Assembly: GCA_029298735.1 (NCBI GenBank)
Contig: JANSLP010000105.1
Span: forward strand, 1 to 64,000
Direction: 5' to 3'
From: Ophiostoma sp. CBS 140.51
Taxonomy: Eukaryota; Ascomycota; Sordariomycetes; Ophiostomatales; Ophiostomataceae
DNA: 64,000 nucleotides
Part shown: positions 35,631 to 45,688 of the stretch, piece by piece
How positions within the stretch are numbered: position 1 is the first letter of the stretch
How the letters are laid out: each line of letters opens with the position of its first letter
The notes under the pieces: generated by a model
Told to the model about the DNA's origin: nothing
Seen by the model: the letters and a program-made list of their open reading frames with translations, nothing else
Databases searched by the model: none
Program-made: the position numbers and the translations under genes

Positions 35631-36773
35631 CTACTTCTTCTCCGCAACACAAATAGTGTAGTGGCCGTCTGTCTGAACAAGCTCAACAGCGGCACCATAT
35701 GCCTGTGACATACTGCGTACACGCGCCACCAGCACATTGGCATCCTCTTCCGTGGCGTAGATGGGCTCGCCGTCTGCTTCCACTGTCACCGGGATCATGA
35801 CGCAGCTGGTGAGCGCCGGCTTTTCACCTTGCTCGCCTCCAGCCCACTCCAGCCTCGCCAACGACCCAATGTTGGACAGAGTCTTTTGCAGACTCGCCCA
35901 CTCGTACGGCGGGTACGTCCGGAACGTCTCGTCGGGTGTCACAATGTCGTTGCTAAAAATAAAGTTACCGAGACTGTAGAAGATAGGTGCACCTCGGTAG
36001 AACTCAATACCTTGCACAACATGTGGGTGGTGGCCGACAATCACCGAGGCACCGGCGTCCACCATAGCCTTCGCCAACGGCCTCTGGTACTGTGCAATCT
36101 CGTCCTGTGTGGCCGCCACCCAGCCGTACGGCACGCCCCAGTGGATGCCGACCACAACAACCGAGACGTCCGGGCGGGCAGCTGCTTCGCGGATAGCCTC
36201 CAACAAGACAGCCTCGTCCGCATCGTACGTCTGCGTCTCCACAAACGGTGCCATCCCGGGGGACTCGTCCACCGAGACCGTGTCCACCACATACTTGGTA
36301 TACACGCGCACACCTGCCAGACCAGGACGAGACCGGCCGGCACCGCTGCCGTTGGGCAGTGTTGCAGTGACGCCGATAAAGGCCGTCTTGTTGCGGACGT
36401 CAGGGGCAAACGCTTCTGCCTGGTTCTCGCCTCCACCGATATGGGCAATGCCAACACTGTTCAAAGCCTTGAGAGTTGACCGTAGCCCACCAATACCATA
36501 GTCCATGCCGTGGTTGTTGGCAACCGTCACCACATCAAGGCCCAGATCCTTGAGGACGGGCGCATGGGCTGGGTCGGCGTGCAGGGCAATCAATTTCTCG
36601 GCACCGTAGGTGTCGGTGTTGTCGGCTGCCGCGGGCGATGCAAACGGCATCTCCAGGTTGACAAAGTTGGTGTCGGCCGTGTGCAGTTCGCGGTAGACTG
36701 GGTTGCTCGCAATGGGTCGGTGCAGCGGGCCGTTGATGACGACGTCGCCGCCGACGACGACGGAGATGGGCAT
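35631..36773 (-). CDS. CapA-like (PGA_cap) metallophosphatase-fold protein
   Basis: Single-exon protein of 380 residues of the CapA/PgsA type (PF09587, calcineurin-like phosphoesterase fold). Metal-site positions are visible: Asp10 in VVVGGDVVI, Glu41 in NLEMPF, Asn87-His88 in TVANNHGMDYG, His211 in GIHWG, and His248/His249/His251 in VGHHPHVVQG, followed by FYSLGNFIF. Bacterial CapA acts in poly-gamma-glutamate capsule export or synthesis; fungal members are uncharacterised, and no other capsule gene is here. No signal peptide or TM segment is visible, unlike membrane-attached bacterial CapA, so a cytosolic hydrolase or ligase-like role is more likely. Its intronless structure and bacterial-type family make an old horizontal acquisition possible, though composition is not obviously different from its neighbours. 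Confidence 0.9.
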   Translation of the reverse strand: MPISVVVGGDVVINGPLHRPIASNPVYRELHTADTNFVNLEMPFASPAAADNTDTYGAEKLIALHADPAHAPVLKDLGLDVVTVANNHGMDYGIGGLRSTLKALNSVGIAHIGGGENQAEAFAPDVRNKTAFIGVTATLPNGSGAGRSRPGLAGVRVYTKYVVDTVSVDESPGMAPFVETQTYDADEAVLLEAIREAAARPDVSVVVVGIHWGVPYGWVAATQDEIAQYQRPLAKAMVDAGASVIVGHHPHVVQGIEFYRGAPIFYSLGNFIFSNDIVTPDETFRTYPPYEWASLQKTLSNIGSLARLEWAGGEQGEKPALTSCVMIPVTVEADGEPIYATEEDANVLVARVRSMSQAYGAAVELVQTDGHYTICVAEKK

Positions 36774-37176
36774 GATGGGTGGTTGGTTGGTTGTTGGTGT
36801 GGTGGTTGCTTGCGTTTGTTTTTGAAAAGGTGTCGTCTGTAATCTTGATACTTATGTCTTCTCGTGACGTTTTATTGATTATGGATGTCACAAAACTACC
36901 TAGACAGTCTACAACAAATCAAGTGCTCGTCTACCTTGGTCATGACAAAGACGGCAAATACCGAGACTAAAAGCATGGCTTCTAATACGGTAATAGACCG
37001 TCCAGGAATAGGCAATATTTTACTCGGAAAAGTCATTGATTGCTCTCGTTGTCATAAATATGAATATGTGTGTGTAGTGGGCGAGGGACGGGATTAGGCG
37101 CGCGTGACGCATCAAAGACTAGGAGATGAGCCGGTGATTCTAAAACAGACCACCAACACAGCACAGCCATCCCCAA
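36774..37176. promoter_or_regulatory. CapA-like promoter / 3' flank of the third Zn2Cys6 gene
   Basis: Upstream of the minus-strand CapA-like gene and downstream of the next minus-strand gene. No gene seen. Confidence 0.5.
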
Positions 37177-39422
37177 CTAGGCGAGCATATCGTCAGGTGC
37201 TACAGTTGTCGCTTCTTCTTCAGTGTGGTTTGCTTGTATGAGAGCGGAAAAGATTTCCTCAAATCCAACACCAGCAAAGTCCCAGTCCAACACCGAGTCG
37301 TCGGTCGTCCCAAAGGTGCTGCCCGGATCGAACATTGTAGACGTTGTTGATGTCGACACGGCCAATACCTCGTTGGGTGACAGTGGCGGAAGTGTCCAAT
37401 TGGCATCAAAGGGAGCAGTGATGTTGACGTCAACAGGCGGTGTATCGACAGTCTGTTCCACCGTTGGCTCTTCTGGAAAAGGCGAGAAGAGTGACATGTC
37501 TTTCAACTTTTGCTTGAGGGCAACGGTGCCTTCGGATAACTCGGCTTCCGGGTTTGCTGCCCACAGCTGCAGCCTTTCAACGACAGCCTGAGATATTCTC
37601 TCGAGAGCAGCTGCGTGGTGTGCCACAGCTGGCCACCGTCGGGCCATCTTCCACAGGATGCCGGGGAATGTCTTCAAGTGACGAGTCAGGATGGGGACGT
37701 CGGACACCGACACAACCTCTTCTTGGGTCCTCGCTTCGCTCATCGTCCTCTCTCCGTTCGGACAGACTGCCGTCAAAATGGCTGCACACAAACATGTTGC
37801 CGCCTCTACGACACAATGCGCGGCATGCCAAATGTAAAACAGCTTTCCCAGCCGGGCAATGACGTCAAAGGCGCGAAGAACGGCCACGGCGGCGGCCAGA
37901 CACTCGCTTTGCTGTGCAGGCGTCGGGTTTGGCCTCCTCGGCGAGGGCCTACTCAGTCGTAGTCTCTGCATGTGGAACAGAATCTCGGCAAACTCGAGCG
38001 TCTCCGCGAGAGCAACGCTCTGGCGGGTAGCCTGGTGCCAAGCCGTGAGGCGAGTGCGGATGTCGGAGTGCCAGGTATCAAGGCCGTCCGGTGACATCGC
38101 ATTCGACGGATAATAGAGAGTGTCGAGAATTTGCCCCTCCATCTGCCTGAGTGCCCAGACATGCACTGTCGGCGATGATGCCCCTAGAGCTGGCATTTTC
38201 GCCGTGAAGTCGTGTCGTCGCAGACTTGCTGGTCGGCCTCTCGTAGAGTTGGCAGCCAGGTCCAGTGACAGGGCATGCCAGAACAGGCGCCGGCGGATGT
38301 TGAGGGTGCGGTCGTCAACATTGCGCCGCATATCTTCTGGCAACTCATGGTGTACCCCCAGCTGGACACACAGCCGTAGAGCTGCCGCCGTGCACCGCAC
38401 ACAGTCCACATCTTTAGGGTTGAGGAAGCCGTAGTGGGCCAAGAGTTGGAGAACCTGGACTCGTTGCCATGGACTGTGGACGGAAGCACGGTCGAGAGCA
38501 TCCAGGTGAGAGACGGCCGTCGCCCAGAAGCCCGCGGTTGCAGTGGCAGCTCTTCCTGCATCTCGGTACATGAGTGTCGTGGTGCTAATGGCCAGAGTAA
38601 TGTGGACACAAAAGACGTCAAAGTCGGAGGCTGTCGGCGACGATGACAACGACGACGAAGTCTTGTCGTAGACTCTGTCAAATGCTTGTAGAAGATCATG
38701 CTCCTCGACCGCCGGATACTGCGGCCGGTAAATCTCACAATAGTGTTTGAGCATGATGACGGCGACGTGGCGGGGGATGGAGGAGATGGGGACGGCCGAC
38801 GACGACGAAGACTGCGGAGTAGCCGTAGTCGGTGTAGACGAGAGAGTTGCGGACCCAGCCAGAGGTACCGACGGACTCCGTCCCCCATCCGGCTGTCTCG
38901 TCTCATCCCATGCCGTCGCTTTGTGCAGATACGGCGCCGGCGAGCCAACAAAGAAGGCGCTGGACGTCAGAGGCAACATCGATTGAGATGCAGATGTGCC
39001 CGCCGGTGAGACAGTCGCTGTTGCCAGTCGAGCCGTCAATCTGTCAACGGCTGCTTTGGCCGCGGCCGTCCCACCACGCTCGTCATGGGCCTCTTCTTTC
39101 TTCTCTTTGAGGTCCCTCTCCAGTCTGGCGACCTCTTCTTCAAGGTGCGAAATAATGCTCCTCGGCTTCTCAACACCGTGAATGGAGTCGAAGCCGACGC
39201 ATGGCGTGGAGGCAGCAACACAGGCACCGCAGGCAGGGTAAGAGAAGTCGCACTGACAGACATTGTGAGTGAACGTTTAGAAGTGAGTGGGATTCACAAA
39301 CCAAAACAGCGAGGCAATGATTGAATGGCACAATAGTGAAGACCTACCCTTATCTTCCTCTTGCGACAGCGAGTACAGGCCTTGCTTTGCCGGCGACGAC
39401 GAGGGCGATCCGTCGTAGACAT
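37177..39422 (-). CDS. Zn2Cys6 transcription factor with fungal_trans domain
   Basis: Predicted nuclear regulator of 716 residues. Exon 1 is 39422-39348 (25 codons); the 95-base intron is 39347-39253 (GTAGGT...CAG); exon 2 is 39252-37177. The spliced zinc cluster has Cys16, 19, 26, 33, 36 and 43 (C-x2-C-x6-C-x6-C-x2-C-x6-C), with a basic lead MSTTDRPRRRRQSK. The intron again lies exactly before the third Cys. A Glu/Lys/Arg-rich coiled coil (HLEEEVARLERDLKEKKEE) follows. The block from LKHYCEIYRPQYP to RGRPASLRRHDF matches the fungal_trans (PF04082) region, including the typical RRRLFWHALSLDL motif. The last ~100 residues are Thr/Pro/acid-rich, a possible activation domain. A start at the ATG at 39039 would miss the zinc cluster. 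Confidence 0.92.
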
Positions 39423-39770
39423 AATCAGTGGTGGAAATGATATGACAATTGACGTGAGAGAGATGGAAGAAGGATGAAGTGTAAGTGAAAGGAAGGCTGA
39501 AAGAAAATCAAAACCACAAGTCCATTGGTGTAATGACGACAGTGACAGCGCTAATCTTCAGCGCTGATAGCCTGCAGTCATCCCGTGTTAGTGCGTTTAA
39601 CGTTTAACGTGCATTTGTCAGACATCCACACAGTAAACCATGAGCGTCACCCTCCTCGTCTCAATGTCAAGTGTAAATGCCTGTAAATATAATATGCCTG
39701 TAGAAATAATAATGTATGTATATGTACAGTTTTTCGTGTCCAACACCATCATTCACCTCGTCTCTCCTTA
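39423..39770. other. Promoter of the third Zn2Cys6 gene / 3' flank of the protease gene
   Basis: About 350 bases with no gene. It holds a direct repeat of GTTTAAC near 39,595-39,610. Confidence 0.5.
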
Positions 39771-41497
39771 TCATAACCAGTCAAACAGGGAGCTGCCCAG
39801 CATGGCCACAACAAATGTGCCCACAACTATAGCATACAGTCGACTGCTCGACTGAGTCGTCACTGTTGTCGAGCCTGATGTCGCTGCACTCGTCGTGGCA
39901 CCTGATGAGGTGGATGCTGTCGAGGATGAGGTGGTGGCCGGTTTGGCAGTCGATGCCGCCGCAGCGGGTCTCGTCGTGGCCGTCGAAGCAACGGTCGATG
40001 TCGATGCGGAAGCCGACGCACCCGACGAGACATCGAGGCTGTTGGAGGTCGTGCAGACGCCGGTCAATGTGGAGAGGGAAGAGGCCGAGGCGAGAGCGGC
40101 GGGGGTCGAGCCGCAGTTGGTATACTGGGCCATCCAGACGACATTGTCGGTTTGGTCGATAACGACTGGCGCAGCAACGAGGTTAGTACATGTGCGGGTA
40201 TCACATATATGCTTATATATATTATTGTCATTGTCATTCAGTCGGGAGGTGACCTACCATAAGCCGACCGGAGAAAGGTATCACCCAGCAGGACAAAGTC
40301 GGTACTCGCCTGCAGGCCGAGCATGCAAGCACTCCCCGACTGCCGGATTAGCTCGCTGTAGGGAACGCGCACAGTCGTCCCGCCAAACGTAAAGTCAAGA
40401 CTGCCGCCCGTGGTGGCGGCCAAACTGCAGTCCACACTGTAAAAACCGTCCGAGTTGGCCGCCGTGGCGCCAAAGTCGGCGGCGATGCTGTTGGCCAGGT
40501 CGGTGGGAAGGAGTGTGAGGGTCGAGCCACTATCGAGGAAAACCTGGAGCTTGCTGTTGGAATACGTCTTGACGGCACCGCCCGTGCTCGTCAAACCCAG
40601 CGAGGACATGTTGACCCAGTACCGGGGCACGCCGTCCGGTGAGAACTTGGCGGGTGTAATGGGCAACCTTTCGAGCTGGCCCGCAAACTTGGAGGTGTCG
40701 ACACCGCCAAAGACAATCACACCCTCCTGCTCGGATTTGCTGCCCAGCGCCAGCGAGAACGCCTTGACTCTTGTCACATTCTGGAGGGCCAGCTCGTCCA
40801 CGAAGTTTGGGTACCGCGTCGTCAATCCTAAACCGTAGCCAATGCCCAGGATACCCGAAAACTCGTCGGTGGTCGCTGTGGCCACGCCAAACTGGACTTG
40901 CGAGAGCACGCTGCTCGTGCCGGGCAAACTGATATCATCCGTGACATAGGTAACGTTGGCCGACCCAATGCCGTACCGCAGCTGCTTGCCCACTTCCAGC
41001 GAGGTAAACGTGGTGGATGCCGTCGTATCGAAATGGCCCACAGCCTGACAAAAGCTGGCATCGCCCGTCGACAGCCCGCCCGCTGCACTGCACGTCGGGT
41101 TCACCCACAGCTCAAACGAGCCCGTGTCGAGCTGCACGTACTGCGCCTGTGGCGGGTTGCCAAAGTTGAGCTTGGCGTAGTAGGCCACGTCGGAGCGGTT
41201 GGCCAGCGACAGTTCGACGGCGCGTTTGGCGAAATGCTGCGTGTTGGTGGAGTGGACAATTTGGAAGTGGATGCAGCCGTCTTGCATGTCGTCGACGGCA
41301 ACTGCCGACGAAGGCTGGACAGCGACAGCTGGGACGACAGTGGACGCCTGTACGGCGACAGCTGCCGACGGCGACGATGCAGTGGACACTGATACTGTCG
41401 AGAAAGCACTGACAGCACTGACAACAGACGGATCAACAACTGCACCCAACACCGACGCCGCCGCACCCAGCACCACAGCACACGATCGTAACGCCAT
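39771..41497 (-). CDS. Secreted pepsin-like aspartic protease, predicted GPI-anchored
   Basis: Aspartic endopeptidase (family A1) of 544 residues. Exon 1 is 41497-40258, the 92-base intron is 40257-40166 (GTAGGT...CAG), and exon 2 is 40165-39771. A signal peptide (MALRSCAVVLGAAASVLGAV), an Ala/Ser/Val-rich propeptide and a Lys91-Arg92 processing site come first. Catalytic Asp124 is in QLDTGSFELW and Asp322 in FLDSGSTLTLL. A Tyr-containing flap is not clearly placed. Exon 2 supplies the last catalytic-domain strand (VVIDQTDNVVWMAQY), then a Ser/Thr/Ala-rich stalk and a hydrophobic tail (LYAIVVGTFVVAMLG), the arrangement of GPI-anchored yapsin-like proteases at the cell wall. If only exon 1 were translated into the intron, the chain would stop after GRSPPD and lack that strand and the anchor. 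Confidence 0.93.
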
Positions 41498-44400
41498 GTC
41501 GGTGGTTGGCGGGGACCGATACTGTCCAAAAAATGGACGAGAGAAGAAAGAGAATACGGGCTATCTGGACTGCATGGGCGGACGATGAATAAAGAGACTG
41601 TAACGAAAACTAATACTGAGAAACAAAGATGCCGCTGTGTCGAACGCGCTCGCTGGAATCGAAAAAAAGGACGGGAAAAGGACGAAAAAAGACGAAGGGA
41701 AAGACGATATCGCTGAAATCGAAGACGTTGAACAGATCGAAAGAAAGAAGAACGAATGGAAGAGCAGCTAAGCTAGCTGTTTAGATGGCGATACAAGATG
41801 AGAAAAGGTAGATAGACTCGATGCCAGATCGCTCGACGGGATTGATGGCTGGTAGATGTCGTCGGTTCGATTGATGGAAGATGCCGGGTCGTAGGATAGT
41901 CAATTAAAAATGAGAACAAGCAAAAGGAATACAGAAAGAAGTGAAAGAGAAGATCAAAAAGAAAACACAAAAGAGACGACGACCAGCGGGAGGATAAGAA
42001 AGAAGATGTACTCTCGTCGAGGGAGTACAAGAGGGAAAGAGAAATAAACAAAAGGAAAAGAAGGGATAAAGAACAAGAAAGAGAGAAAGTGAAGCAAAAG
42101 AAAAGAGACACGCGAGAGACAAAAGCAAAACCACGAGAAGGAAGGAAGGAGAGAAAGGAAAGAGAAAGGACGACAGAGGACAAGACACCGCCTGAACTAC
42201 CCAGGGTGTCTCCCTCAATTGCGAGACACGAACCCAAGAACCCAAGACGTACTGAGTAGACAAGAGACTGAGAGCGGACAGGGGTCAGGGCCTAGACAAA
42301 AGGCTGGCCAAGCAGCCAAGAGAGTAAAGACGACGCCGCAAAAGAATGAACCCGAAACGCCATGCAATTGCACGCAAAGAAAGGGGAGGAAGGCGGTCGG
42401 TAGCAGAAGACGCCGCCCGCAAAATGGACGACCCGCAGAGGGCCAGACGACAGGGACTGGCCGCCCGCCAAGTGTGGGGACAACCGCCCAGGTGTTTGGG
42501 CGTGAGCGTTTTGGGCGTTTGCGGCTGTGCAGGGGTGAGGACAACAGTATTCCGACGATATTACAGGCCGCCTTCACAGGCCTCTCAGCCCTCATATGTG
42601 CGCTTCACCAAGAAGAGCGAGAGGACGTCCTCCAATCAATGTGTTCCACTTCAAAAGGCGCTGTTGAGAAGCGTTTGCGGACACTAACTCTTGGGTGCAA
42701 CCTCGTGTTTGACAAACGTCACTTCGTCTCTTTTGTTTTGGGTCTTGGGTAGTGGTTACGGAGGTATATTTATTTCACAAAGGGTTTGTCTTTGTTTCTC
42801 ACGATACCAAAGATAGAAGTGGAAGTAACAGAAAGAAAGAACAAAACACAGCAGCCAAGACTGCCGAGCATTCGATGAGACTGCTCTGAACGATGTTGTG
42901 AAAAAAGGAGCAGAGAGAAAGGACGTGAAAGGACGTGAAAGGACACGATAATATTCATCTGAATACAGTTCTTTCCTCTCGTCTTGCTTTTCTTCTCTCA
43001 TCTCATTATTGCCCTCTTTTTTCTGCCATCTGCCATCTCGCCTTTTTAAGGTTTAATCTTTGAGACGAAGGCATGAACACAACACGGGTTGAATCAAGAG
43101 AAGACGGACAGTATTCAAGCGGCTACAGCCGCCGTTCTTTGCAGCCGCTTCGACGAAGTGCAGCCTCAATATTTACCGCCGCCGTTCTTGGACATCGTGA
43201 GGCTAAAATGGATTCAAGATTTCGCAAGTCAACATAGATCTGATCCTATGAGATCGTTCTTTTCTCGCAGAGCAACAGAGAGATCGAAAGAGATGGGCAT
43301 AGGAGAAGGATGAATGTGGGATGTGGTGGTCGTGGTGGGTGAACCTGGCTGGACCCACTATTATGCCCTTGGCTGAAACCGCCCCCAAAAACACAGGAGA
43401 GAAAGAGGCAAAGAAACTGCGGCGGGACCCTGCGACAGGTCCAAACAGCGGATCTTGGCGAAGATCAAACATGGCGTCCCCCATGAAGGATGAAAGCGAC
43501 GATATCGACTCTCTGCGCGATAACATAAATGACGCTGCTGCCGCGGACAGCCTCTCAAAGAGAGGCGTCAAGCCTCCAAAAACATTGGCGTCTCACTGCA
43601 GGCGTTCGGGTCGCACTTGGCCCGTCTGTGGACGGTCAGCCTCCTGGGCCTACACGTCAGCACGGAACCTTCTTGTTCCTTTCGTCTCTCAATCGATATT
43701 AATATCCACGGTCGCCCGCATTCTGGCGTCAAACTGCTGGCCGTTCTTGGAGTCTTGGTCTTCTTGGAAGAGTCTTGGTTTGTTTTGACTCTCTTGGACG
43801 GCTCCTTGACTGTCTTGGACTTCTTGGCCAGTTCTCTTGGACAATCCTCTTGCTTTGTTTAATGGCTGTCAGTTGTTGTCAACTGCCTCGCCAAGTAAAC
43901 AGGAGCGGCGACGTGGGAGCAACAACGCGCAAGCTCCGTTATCCGTGCCTCGTCATCTGTTTTGTCGACAGTGTTATTTTCGTCCCACGATAACTGCTGG
44001 AGACGATGTGTTTGACTTGAGGCGGTTTTTGAGGGGCCTCTAAAGGATGATACTGTAAGAGGATTGAATATTGCATTGGCTGCGTAGTTAATATCGTAGC
44101 TAAACTGTAGACCGCCGGTGAAACGGCTGCCAGCCTGCCCAGAAGTGTCCAAGATCAGTATCAGTGTTATGATACCAATAACTTTTGCTTTTGTTTACAT
44201 GAAGAGAAAAATAAATAAAAAGTGTTTACAAAATAATCCGAATAATAATAAAATATCCAATAAGAGACATCTTTGCTACGCTACTTTCATCGTGTTTGCT
44301 GGACGCTGAATGTTCGCATTAATGACTTCGTTCTCTCCGACTATCGCCTGTCGATTCCGGATCCTCGACACAAAATGGCAGCCAGTGGATGCTGTCGGTC

Positions 44401-45056
44401 AATGCCCCACTGGCATTTAAAGGATGCCCTCCCAGTGGTCAGCGCACTCAACAGTATCAATGCAGATACCATGGTTCGTGTCTTGTTTTTTGTTTGGGAG
44501 CCCTGTGATTTTCACTGTAAAGCGTTTGCAACGATCGTACTGCTCTTCATAATGTGCATCATTGTCTGTGCGATGGGCAGTTGTTGTTATGGCAAGTACG
44601 AGGAAGGATACTTTGTAGGAAAATAAGACACGCGACAGCGCCGCAATTAAGCTCATACGATATGCATCGGAATAAAAAGGGACGGGAAAGAATAGAAAAG
44701 ACGGTACCAAATTGTGTCGCAAAGAGAGTAGAGAAGGCTGAACTGCCTGAATGCATAAACTCACAAAGGGGAGGTGAAAGGTTGATTATGGGTAAGGCGA
44801 TGGCGATAATGGCTGTCGGCAACCCAATTGTCCGTGAAACTCGGAATGAGAGCGGGAAGAGTCTTCTTCGCTGATCGATAGAGAATGTCGAAATGATGCA
44901 ATTGATGAAGAGAGCTGGTGCATGCATGCATCTTGGAGCGTTTTGGTAGTAAATGTGTGGGGCAAGTGAGAGTTTTGACCGCGCACGATGTGGAACATAC
45001 TCTTTTCCATATGTACTTAGTTAAACCCCGCAGCAAGTATCAGTTACCAAGCAAGC
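41498..45056. other. Gene-poor region upstream of the protease
   Basis: 3.6 kb without a supportable gene. From about 41,620 to 42,210 the plus strand is purine-rich (CT-rich on minus), which suits the leader of the minus-strand protease gene. ORFs at 42219-42752 (+), 43321-43788 (+) and 44375-44626 (+) have no recognisable domain. A tandem repeat of about 10 bases (GAAAGGACGT) is at 42917-42947. Confidence 0.6.
42917..42947. repeat. Tandem GAAAGGACGT repeat
   Basis: About three copies of a 10-base unit in the gene-poor interval. Confidence 0.85.
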
Positions 45057-45159
45057 GCCCGTATAGCTCAGTGGTAGAGCGTATCACTTGTATTGCCGAC
45101 TAGCGCGGCAGTCATTGTGCGAGATGCTAAGGTCCATGGTTCAATCCCATGTGCGGGCA
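45057..45159 (+). tRNA. tRNA-Thr (anticodon UGU) with a 31-base intron
   Basis: The cloverleaf can be drawn by hand. The acceptor stem is GCCCGTA with TGCGGGC (one G-T pair) and discriminator A45159. The D stem is GCTC/GAGC, the anticodon stem TATCA/TGCTA, and the T stem CATGG/CCATG with loop TTCAATC. The mature length is 72 bases. The anticodon TGT is at 45089-45091, after T33. The intron is 45093-45123, at the canonical site one base 3' of the anticodon, and folds into its own hairpin (TGCCG/CGGCA). Box A (TAGCTCAGTGG, 45064-45074) and box B (GGTTCAATCCC, 45138-45148) are intact. One mismatch, T45084 against C45127, lies in the anticodon stem. Confidence 0.9.
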
Positions 45160-45688
45160 GTTTTTTGTCTTTTTCGACATTTTTTTGTTTTCCTTTTGAA
45201 CTACTCAACAATGAATGAATGCATTGACGGGTTAACTTTTTTGAATGGTAGTTTTTTTTTTGCTATTTTGATGAATTTTTGCCCCTTGCTGACTTACCGA
45301 TATGTGACGATCGTGAGGTTTCTCTTGTTTATCTAAGAGTTCTGTCGCACAACATACTCGTGCATCTCTATCATCGATTTTTCGCCTGCTCGTACTAGCA
45401 CGTATATGTGGGCTTTCCTCAGTGTGTCTTCTATTGTCTTGAGACTGCACGGTTTTGTTTTACTTTCCCTCGTTTATTTTATTTTCGCGGCATTTATACG
45501 CCGGTGCGTTGCTTTATTTTTTTTCAATTATTTTGTTTTTTTATTCCTAGTTTGTTGAATATTCTTACAATAATTATTATTATCTTACGAGAATCATCAA
45601 AACATCATCTAAAGTACAAATTAAAAGTAGAAACTAAAATTACAACTACCCAAGAGCATTTTCGCTTTTCACTATCATATCTCATATC
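45160..45688. other. AT-rich intergenic stretch
   Basis: No gene seen. It is T-rich, with low-complexity ORFs on both strands, between the tRNA and a pseudogene. Confidence 0.6.
45161..45166 (+). terminator. RNA polymerase III terminator of tRNA-Thr
   Basis: A run of six T starts two bases after the discriminator base. Confidence 0.85.

Noticed and set aside
42219..42752. 177-codon ORF on the plus strand
   Set aside because: Arg/Gln/Thr-rich with no conserved-looking block; probably chance in GC-rich intergenic DNA.
43321..43788. 155-codon ORF on the plus strand
   Set aside because: A short central part looks mildly coding, but both ends are poor and no start, intron or domain supports it.
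44375..44626. 83-residue ORF with one hydrophobic segment and several Cys
   Set aside because: It could be a small membrane protein, but no signal beyond the ORF itself supports it.
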